Of a stretch of DNA of 64,000 bases, positions 56,930 through 64,000 are shown piece by piece (the first letter of the stretch is position 1; each line of letters starts with the position of its first letter). Under the pieces are notes generated by a model. That model made no database searches, had not been told where the DNA came from, and worked only from the letters and a program-made list of their open reading frames with translations. The position numbers and the translations under genes are program-made. Origin of the DNA: Aurelia coerulea (lineage: Eukaryota > Cnidaria > Scyphozoa > Semaeostomeae > Ulmaridae); NCBI GenBank assembly GCA_039566865.1, contig CM076952.1, positions 12,420,501-12,484,500 on the forward strand, written 5' to 3'.

Positions 56930-58990
56930 AATATATAGTCAGGATCTGTACACCCAATACAAAGCTTGCCACTGGATACTTTGCTGAAAAGTAAACAAAG
57001 ATCTTTAAAGGTATTAACTCTATCAGGGGCTCCTTCAACAAAACAATCATGGTCACCAACCTTAACCTGAAATGAATGTTATAACTTTGGAAACAACAAA
57101 ATTATTGTGGCAAACCATTGTTGTTTGACACAGAACAAAGACACCAGCAGACAATGTGGCTTGCCAGGCATTAAATTGCTTATTTTTGGAGAACAAGTTT
57201 TCCCGCCAACCCGCCAACAACTTAAAATCAACCTCTTGGTGAACATTTGTAAGATCACGCAATGGAGTATTCACAACTTTTTTCAACCCTATCCTGCTTG
57301 CAATTCCAATATATACACCCACCTGAAAGAAATGAAAGAGTATGCACATGCACAGATGATGTTCTTACGAAAACAGATGAATTGCCTTTACTGGCCATAG
57401 GCCATATTCATAAATGACAAAAATAAAGAGAAATTGTGCTGCTATAGTCTTCTTCATGATATTTGCAAAAGGGTAGTTCATTCTTGAGACAATAAACATG
57501 GAGCAATTGTGAATTTTAAACGGAAATAAATGATCAAATTCAATGACAGGTAAAAACATTGCTGAACATTGGGAAAATGAGATGAGGGTTTGCAGGGGTA
57601 AGATGGGTAGGTGATGGGGTAAATGGGGGTAATGCTGGTGGTTGGAAAATGATTCATTGTGAACTGTTAAATCAAACTTCACAATCACAACATTCTTAGA
57701 AGTTTCAAAGTGGGACAAACACATGAATCATGATTTTCATGAAATTGTCTTCATTTCCTTCAACCAATTTTATCCTACCTACATTACAGCATGCATTGTT
57801 AGGTCCTGGTTAGAGTTCTAAATGTGGCAAATTCTTCCAGACAAGGAAGTTCACTCACTCTTTATTTTACGATACCTTTTCCTTCCAAAAAATTCCAATG
57901 TGTTTCAGTTTGTGTTACTCTTAAATGCGGGAAGTGCAGAGTTAATCTATTTTTTTTGAAGGGCTGCCAAAAGTCTGCCAAATTAGTGAGTAAAGTCTCA
58001 TAAACAAGTAATAATACATGATTCAAATGCAAAGTTAAGTTGCTATAACTGTTCAGTGTAAATAAATCTTTGAGTGCAAGTTGCAAGTTTCTTTTATCTT
58101 CAGTTTCCTATGAGCTGTTTCTCTAAAAAAAACCTGAAATTAAGATGGACAGTTTTAGTTCATGTATTTTCTTGGTTCCCCTTTATTGACAACTTTTCCT
58201 CCTCTTCTTCAAAGTTTGATCTCCAAAAACCCTCAACAGCATATATCATCTCTCGAAATAAACTCTTCTTATTCACTGCTATACCCCTCTTTTTTGTGTG
58301 CCTTGTTGGTGTAAATGTCAAATGCTTCATCAACTTCAATTTCCACATGTTCATCACTTTTAAAAAGTTCGCAAATCAGTATTTCATCAATCCTTGATGG
58401 ATTGGGAATGCTGAATTCAGGCACTATCAGATTTACGAATGTGCAGCAAAGTGGAGCTTTATTAAAGTTTGTTATGAGCGGCTTGCTTCACTGGTCGTGA
58501 CCAGTTTGACACAGCAACCCCAGCCAAGCTGGCATGGCCTTTTTATCAAATTCATAGCTAAATATCTGCATAGTGTCTGTATGTATACCAAAGTTTGTTG
58601 TCAAGACTAAACTTCAAAGAGTGGCGCGAAAAAAGTAGCTGGGCCTAGACTAGTCTAGGCCTAACTTCGTTGAGAACAAAAATAAAGCATCAAACAAATA
58701 ATAAGGATGTTTGATGGACTTTTTTACAGAATTAGGAGATTAAAGAAATGAAACGTTTCAAATACCTGCAACCACGCTTCGAATCCATGACTATAAAACA
58801 CATATCAGCACCCATTCCCTCCAATTGAATCTTCAGTGCAGTCCTTTCTTCAGAGCTTGCCGAATTCACAATTCAGATTTTCCCGCTCTTGAAGCACCAC
58901 AGCTTCTTCCTTCCCGGTTTCCCCCGTACGGAGACTATTTTTTGCGAAAATTCGCACAGTTCGTGGCATGGCAGAATCCTTATATGGTCA
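56930..58990 (-). pseudogene. Degraded minus-strand gene of E4, unknown family
   Basis: Exon-like blocks, 5' to 3' on the minus strand: ATG near 58978 with MPRTVRIFAKNSLRTGETGK, and after a frame break ALKIQLEGMGADMCFIVMDS, ending at a GTATTT donor (58765); a block ILICELFKSDEHVEIEVDEA near 58395; a block after the acceptor TTTCTTTCAG (57323), VGVYIGIASRIGLKKVVNTP, then FKLLAGWRENLF; and a block after CATTTCAG (57068), VKVGDHDCFVEGAPDRVN, then LCIGCTDPDYIFWR. The pattern of a gene starting next to a TIR suggests a transposase, but I recognise no catalytic motif. Confidence 0.45.
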
Positions 58991-59533
58991 TTTGTTTGTT
59001 ACGCGCACCGTACGAAAGCGCTGTTATGGAAAACCACTTAGTTACTTGCCCATTCAAATCTTCTCGCTCGCTACGCTCGCTCGCTCCTTCGGAGAGGTAG
59101 CTCGCTTCGCGAGCAATGCTCCTCCGCGGAAGACTTAAGGTAGTAGTATCGAATAAAAATTTCCTACAAAATTCCCTACAAAATAAAGGTGTCCGCAATG
59201 CTCCATGATCTAAGCGTTGAAAAATCCGTTACATTTCAGTTACAGATGCAAAGCTGTACCAGTAGAGCGTAAAAGGGGTCCAAGTGACACTGGATGGAGA
59301 CCACACCCAAACCTATACCAAGCTCCCTTCTGTGTACTTTACCGTGTGCAAACTTGAAAACATGAAAATGACAGCTTTTGTATACGACCTACTGAAATAA
59401 GACTATCTTATTGCTTTCATGCTTCACTTTTGCTTCAACGTCAACTGTCTGTCTTTGAATATCGAATTCTACGTTGATACTTGTCACTTTGCAACATCAT
59501 TGCATGACGGGAGTTCTTGATACGGGCGAACGA

Positions 59534-59560
59534 GCATCCTAATACGCAACGTATTAGGAT
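59534..59560. repeat. Short perfect hairpin
   Basis: CATCCTAATACG and CGTATTAGGATG flank CAA. A 12-bp stem with a 3-base loop, possibly a deleted MITE. No other copy noticed. Confidence 0.5.
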
Positions 59561-59679
59561 GATTTGCTAAAAGCTAATCATGAAACCACATGCGGAAAAG
59601 CTTGTCAAACGTTACAGAGATAATTTGATGATAAGCCACAAGTAATGCATAATTTTCACTTGTTTCAAATAGCATATAC

Positions 59680-59830
59680 TTCGAAGGTACTTGAGTACAC
59701 ATACTTTTTCTAAGAAAGTGCTTATAAGAAACAGAATTCTCAGATCGCCAAAAATTAAGAAACTCCAGCACTGACAAAATATAACTTTGAGACATCTATT
59801 TCGGTTAAGGTATAACTTGTTTTTACTTTA
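59680..59830. mobile_element. Remnant of the TTTCTTATAAG MITE family
   Basis: GTGCTTATAAGAAACAGAAT, AGATCGCCAAAAATTAAGAA and ACTCCAGCACTG match the right half of the element at 2045-2430. Only one end is present. Confidence 0.6.
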
Positions 59831-60167
59831 TTTTCATTTATTTCCTGTATCGTATTACTCGCTAGGTACTGAAAACCAGAAATAATCACATTTTCCACAC
59901 TGTAAAATACTGCATCATATGAAACAAAGTGCAGGGAAAGTTGTTCATTGCCGAAATCAAAGCACAGGCATGAAAGAGGACAACGAAAAGGTGTCCTGTT
60001 TATGGGGCCTATCTCCCTAATGTTTCATAATTGGGTCAAACTGCTGCAGAGTCCAACATTGATATTGGAAATTTCACTACCTTTTATCGTTCAATTAATT
60101 GCTCACTAATTCTAATCACTCCTCGAAGAGTCCAGACCAGGGTCATTAATATTGACAGGGACATTAT

Positions 60168-60275
60168 TTTTGTTTGTTTGTTTGTTTGTTTGTTTGTTTG
60201 TTTGTCATCTTATTTTAATTCAATCAAATTTTAGCTTCTAAATAGAAACTAATCTAAATCGAATGTTTGTTCTTT
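60168..60275 (-). mobile_element. LINE 3' end with (CAAA)n tail
   Basis: Plus-strand (TTTG)n at 60168-60205 is followed by TCATCTTATTTTAATTCAAT and ATCTAAATCGAAT, matching the 3' untranslated end of the LINE at 4663-7102 (TAATCTTATTTCAATTCGAT, AATCAAAATCGAAT). This is a strongly 5'-truncated minus-strand insertion of the same family, with a different microsatellite tail. Confidence 0.7.
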
Positions 60276-60486
60276 GTTCATCTATTGCTAAGCGTTCCTA
60301 GCTGCTAGATGTCATGATCTGATTCCACATCGATTCAGATCAACGACTCCATACCTCAACACTCCCAAAACAGCCTCTTGCGCCATGACATAAGAAAAGG
60401 AAATTTGCATTGATTTGCATAAGAAAAGAATTTGCACACCGGACAGGATTCAAGCCCTATACTATTGTCCTCACTTCGTGAGTCAA
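60276..60486. other. No feature
   Basis: Unique intronic sequence of SUCLG1 between a LINE end and the AAAGC array; nothing recognised. Confidence 0.3.
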
Positions 60487-61865
60487 AAATGAACAAAGCA
60501 AGGCAAAGCAAGAGATAAACAAAGCAAAGCAAAAAACAAAGCAAATCAAATCAAAGAAAATCAATAAACAAAGCAAATAAAAGCTAAGCAAATCATAAAC
60601 AAGCAAAAAAGCAAAAAATACACAAAGCAACAAAATACACAAAGCAAAGTAAAGCAAAAACTACACAAAGCAAAGCAAACAAATAAACAAAGCAAAGCAA
60701 AGCAAAAAATACCGAAAGAAAAGCAAAGCAAAGCAACAAAATACACAAAGCAAAACAAAGCAAAGCAAAGCAAAAAGATAAACAAAGCAAAGCAAAAATA
60801 AACAAAGCAAAGCTAAAAGATAAACATAGCAAATCAAAGCAAAAAATAAACAAAGCAAAGCAAATCAAAGCAAGGCAAAGCAAAGCAAAGCAAAGAAACA
60901 AAATATACAAAGCAAAGCAAAGCAAAAAATAAACAAAGCAAAACAAAGCAAAGCAAATAAACAAAGCAAAGCAAAGCAAAGAAAAACAATAAGCAAAGCA
61001 AAGCAAGGCAAATCAAATCAAAGCAAATCAAATCAATCATAGCAAATCAAAACAAAAAAATACACAAAGCAAAGCAAAGCAAAAAATACACAAAGCAAAG
61101 CAAAGCTAAAAAATAAACAAAACAAAAACAAAACAAAGCAAAGAAAAACAATAAACAAAGCAAAGCGAAGCAAAGCAAAGCAAAGTAAAAAAATTAACAA
61201 AGCAAAGCAAAGCAACAAATTAAACAAAAGCAAAGCAAAGCAAAATTAAATAAAGCAAAGCAAAGCAAGGAAAGGCAAATCAAATCAAATCAAAGCAAAG
61301 AAGAGCAAAGCAAAGCAAAGCATGTCAAAGCAAAGCAAAGCAAAAAAATATACAAAGCAAAGCATATCAACTAAAAGCACAGCAAAGAAAAGCAAAAAAA
61401 TAAACCAAGCAAAGTAAAGCAAAAAACAAAGCAAAGTAAAGCAAAACAATAAACAACGCAAAGCTGAAAAACTAAACAAAACAAAACAAAACAAATCAAA
61501 GCAAAAAATAAACAAAACAAATCAAAGCAAAGAATAAACTAAGCAAAGCAAAAAAATAAACAAAGAAAAGCATATCAACTAAAAGCACAGCAAAGAAAAG
61601 CAAAGCAAGGCAAATCAAATGAAATCAAAGCAAATAAAATCAAAGCAAAGCAAAGCAAAGCAAAGCAAAGCAAAGCAAAGCAAAGCAAGCAGAACAGTAA
61701 CAAAGCAACACACAGCAAAAAGATAAACAAAGCAAAAAATAAACAAAGCAAAGCAAAGCAGCAAATTAAACAAAGCAAAGAAAAGCAAAAATCAAATAAA
61801 GCAAGGCAAAGCAAAGCAAGGCAAGGCAAGGCAAACCAAAGCAAACCGAAGCAAACCAAAGCAAA
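60487..61865. repeat. AAAGC-type satellite, 1.4 kb
   Basis: Nearly all of this stretch is (AAAGC)n with interspersed AAATAAAC, AAATC and AAACAC variants. One strand has almost no T and little C beyond the repeat. Long open frames on the minus strand (Leu, Cys, Phe and Ala only) are a by-product of the pentamer. A short piece of the same repeat lies at 54680-54705. Confidence 0.93.
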
Positions 61866-61880
61866 ACGTTGTAAAAATTG

Positions 61881-62351
61881 TTATGACAGGCAAATTTTTG
61901 CATTGGTAAGATCATTCAAAATTGGCATTTGACTTTCATTCAACTGTAACAGGTTTGATCTCCCATCTGGCCGATCGCCAAGCCAACGAAAAATGACTTC
62001 TTTGGCAATGCCAAACCTTGCCATCTCTACAAAAATCCATACCCATTGCTCATTCGTGATTAGGCCTAATTTCTTTGCATGTTGAAAGTTGCAGCAATTT
62101 GTAGCGATGGAGTGCAGGAGAAAGAAGGAGCAGCCTAAATGCACCCATTATGATACAAATGAACATCCATTGTTTATGGCATAACAGACAAAAACTTGCA
62201 AATTTAAGGGAATATTGCGAATGATGAAGTCATACGTTTGACTTTCAATCAAAAAAGCTATGTCCACTCTCTTGAAATGAGATTCTGCACTGTAAAGTTT
62301 CAGTGCTATGCAGTCATCTACTGTATAAGCCACAAGCAAAGCAAACTCCAT
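61881..62351 (-). other. Two exon-like blocks of unknown function
   Basis: On the minus strand, after the acceptor GCTTATACAG (62325), VDDCIALKLYSAESHFKRVD and IAFLIESQTYDFIIRNIPLN. Then a second block (62075-61890) LGLITNEQWVWIFVEMARFG, AKEVIFRWLGDRPDG. Composition and splice sites look coding, but I recognise no family. They lie in the SUCLG1 intron on the same strand and may be part of a nested transposon gene. Confidence 0.4.
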
Positions 62352-62660
62352 TCCCTTGATTCAAATATTTCTTGAGGGTTAACAAAATTTAGACTTTCAA
62401 AAATTCATCACTTTCGCTGCCTTTAATAGCTAAAAAGGTAACAAAAATAGCAATAAACCCCTTTTTGATAGACTGCCGTCTGAATCTTTGAAAAAGAGGC
62501 AGCTGCTGTTGTTGAGAAGCTTTTCAAATCAAGAATCTTTTTAAATGGGTCCAGCCCACAAAAATTCCTAATTTCTTCTTGCTGTTGGGTACATATTACA
62601 ATACTCTGTGTAGAACTCTGTATATTGTATCACCCTGCCATTTTTGGGTATAAATCTGCT

Positions 62661-62736
62661 TCATCATCATCATCATCATCGTCGTCGTCGTCGTCATCGT
62701 CACCGCCGCCGCCGCCGCCGCCGTCGTCGTCGTCAC
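62661..62736. repeat. Trinucleotide microsatellite (TCA/TCG/CCG)
   Basis: Runs of TCA, then TCG, then CCG, then TCG. It sits exactly at the 3' end of a minus-strand LINE fragment (62737 onward), so on that strand it is the element's tail. Confidence 0.9.
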
Positions 62737-63150
62737 TTTATTTTTACAGCAGGCGAGAATTAATCATAGCTCTAAATTACAGCTAATTTAAGCATACTTT
62801 ACACTATACAATATATAAACAATTACAAAATATATATTAATACTAATTAGATGAGGATAAAAACATAGAAAGTTTTATCCTGTTAGGAACCCAAAATGCG
62901 GTACATATATCTTGCACAGTCTGCAGTTGCATTTATCGCCTTTCCAGCACTATATTTGCTTTTTTTAAAGATTGGAAGGGTGCTCAAGTCTTTTATCTCA
63001 TGTAGTATTACCTGACACATTCTATTTCCAAAGAAGGCTATAGTTTCTATGCCAACGGAGGTGGTGCCTATCATTGGAAGCTGCGCGTCCTTACCATATC
63101 TTAGTTTGTAACCAATGTTTCGTAGCATAAAAATCTCCTTCACAAAACTT
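62737..63150 (-). pseudogene. CR1/L2-like LINE C-terminus and 3' UTR
   Basis: Minus-strand frame 63143-62883 encodes RNIGYKLRYGKDAQLPMIGT, TSVGIETIAFFGNRM, HEIKDLSTLPIFKK and CARYMYRILGS. It matches the C-terminus of the LINE at 4823 in pattern (LP..T..G..S..F.G...W..LP.EIK....L..FK). Several positions, including the WNxLP and CxC residues, are mutated. The 3' UTR (62737-62882) resembles that of 4691-4822 in base composition and ends in the trinucleotide tail. Confidence 0.7.
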
Positions 63151-63829
63151 CCCTCACCTTATAGAAGGGCTTCCCTCAACTTATAGAAGTGCAGCTAATA
63201 TTTGGGGCCACAGACATATCACATTGATTTTTTCCTAACACCTCAACCCCCCCCCCCCCCCTATAAAACATCCGTAAATTTCTATATTGACGATAGTTTT
63301 GCATAATAGCTAATAGGCCTAAATTTCTACATACCTCATTTATAATAGAGAACTTCACTGCATGGTGCGATAATAATAACTTTGAACAGCGGGAAATAAT
63401 TACAAAGACAGCTTTCAGAACTTACAGAATGAAGTCCATCTTTATCAGTTACTTCTTTTTGATTAAAGAATTTCAATTTTTTGAAGAGGTCTTTTGGACA
63501 AAACCCCTCCCCCAAATGACATTGATGGGGAAACAATCAACATGTGTCCAGCTCCTTACTCCAGAATGGAAGTTGTTTGGCATGTTTTTATAACAAGTTT
63601 TGAATTCGACTTTGAAAAATGTTTAGAGTTTCTTAAATGTTTGGCCATCCAAGTACAAGTTTCTTATCAACGATTCTATTATTAAGGAAAACAATTAGAA
63701 TTGCTTTTTGGGGCGGTATGAAAAAATTGTGAAGCTCTTGATCCATACATATACATACTTCTCCAGCTTAGGATAGACTACAACCTTACTTAGTCTCGAT
63801 GTTAAAATGCTGTATGCTCAACAACAAAC
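63151..63829. other. Intronic sequence with two possible small exons
   Basis: On the minus strand, a block ending KKLKFFNQKEVTDKDGLHS followed by a perfect GTAAGT donor (about 63500-63426), and a 23-bp block VKFSIINE between CATGCAG and GTATGT (63329-63351). Both could be exons of the same unknown nested gene as 61881-62351. A C run lies at 63247-63261. Confidence 0.35.
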
Positions 63830-63942
63830 CTGCTTTCCAGTGAAACCTTGACAAATCAACTTCGTGTGTTTATTGATCATCAAGTTTGCTCTCGTGGACT
63901 CATAATTCATTGACCTTGACCCTAATGGTTTGAGGAACTGAC
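63830..63942 (-). CDS. SUCLG1: SUCLG1 exon (N-terminal, first visible exon)
   Basis: Minus-strand exon of 113 bp between the acceptor TTTCTTTTCAG and donor CAG|GTTTGT. It begins with two bases completing a codon from an upstream exon beyond the window. It encodes QFLKPLGSRSMNYESTRANL, then MINKHTKLICQGFTGKQ. The first part fits the end of a mitochondrial targeting peptide; ICQGFTGKQ is the conserved start of the CoA-binding domain and continues in frame into GTFH at 53648. The start codon and promoter are outside the window. Confidence 0.93.
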
Positions 63943-64000
63943 CTGAAAAGAAATTAAATATTTGATAAAAAGTTTGAATCTTCAACCAATGCAAGAAAGA

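Larger units (their letters stand above)
54788..59206. mobile_element. 4.4 kb TIR element E4 in the SUCLG1 intron
   Basis: The left end ATGGAGCATTGCGGACACC and the right end, its reverse complement, open TIRs of about 210 bp (54788-54999, 58998-59206) at about 95 percent identity. The TIRs contain a CpG-rich palindromic stretch (GCTCGCGAAGCGAGC). Flanks ATTTAAG and ATCTAAG suggest a 7-8 bp target duplication with one mismatch. The interior holds degraded exon-like blocks on the minus strand, starting close to the right TIR. The superfamily is not recognised; the duplication size would suit P-like or hAT-like elements. Confidence 0.75.

Noticed and set aside
60487..61865. Many long minus-strand ORFs rich in Leu, Cys, Phe and Ala, looking like membrane proteins
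   Set aside because: They are the translation of the AAAGC pentamer array, with no conserved domain and open frames in more than one phase.

Overview
The window is nuclear DNA of an animal, most likely a marine invertebrate and plausibly an anthozoan cnidarian (sea anemone or coral). The reasons are GT-AG introns, an AT-rich base composition, a succinyl-CoA ligase alpha-subunit gene split by a roughly 10 kb intron, and a dense mixture of CR1/L2-type LINEs, Penelope-like elements (PLEs), THAP/Kolobok-like genes, Pif1- and RecQ-type helicase genes and many terminal-inverted-repeat (TIR) elements. The species assignment is inference. Almost everything visible is mobile or decayed mobile DNA; the only host gene I recognise is SUCLG1.

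Layout. 1-3.3 kb: repeated segments, a MITE and a dispersed GC-rich repeat. 3.3-7.6 kb: LINE remnants, including a 5'-truncated CR1-like LINE inserted into another LINE. 8.2-10 kb: a hammerhead ribozyme motif and a PLE reverse-transcriptase fragment separated by a TIR element. 10.3-10.7 kb: a tRNA-like sequence joined to a long inverted repeat. 11.2-14.1 kb: an intronless PIF1-type helicase frame broken by a 2-bp P-loop deletion and three in-frame TGA codons. 15.5-28.1 kb: two copies, in opposite orientation, of a TIR transposon carrying a RecQ-like helicase and a Cys-rich second gene. 28-31.4 kb: non-coding, with a segmental duplication and one short ORF. 31.5-35.2 kb: a nearly complete PLE with GIY-YIG endonuclease. 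35.4-38.4 kb: a broken THAP transposase-like gene. 41.0-46.8 kb: a third RecQ transposon. 46.8-49.9 kb: LINE, PLE and Gypsy-gag fragments. 51.0-52.8 kb: a 1.8 kb inverted repeat. 53.2-64 kb: SUCLG1 exons on the minus strand around a TE-filled intron that holds a LINE, a 4.4 kb TIR element, a 1.4 kb AAAGC-type satellite and LINE 3' ends.

The main find is the RecQ transposon family. Three full copies (15528-21394, 22830-28073, 40991-46772) share termini beginning TAGCCTGCGTGCAGACTC. Two have perfect 9-bp target-site duplications (GGGGAGGAG, AGCTTGACC) and the third a near-match. Each has a convergent gene pair: a Cys-rich putative transposase starting near one end and a RecQ-like helicase starting near the other. 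A 74-bp derivative (25541-25614) has a 9-bp duplication whose empty site is preserved in the sister copy. From memory this architecture resembles the helicase-bearing Academ group (AcademH); that name needs a database search. All three copies are mutated, so they are dead or dependent on an active copy elsewhere.
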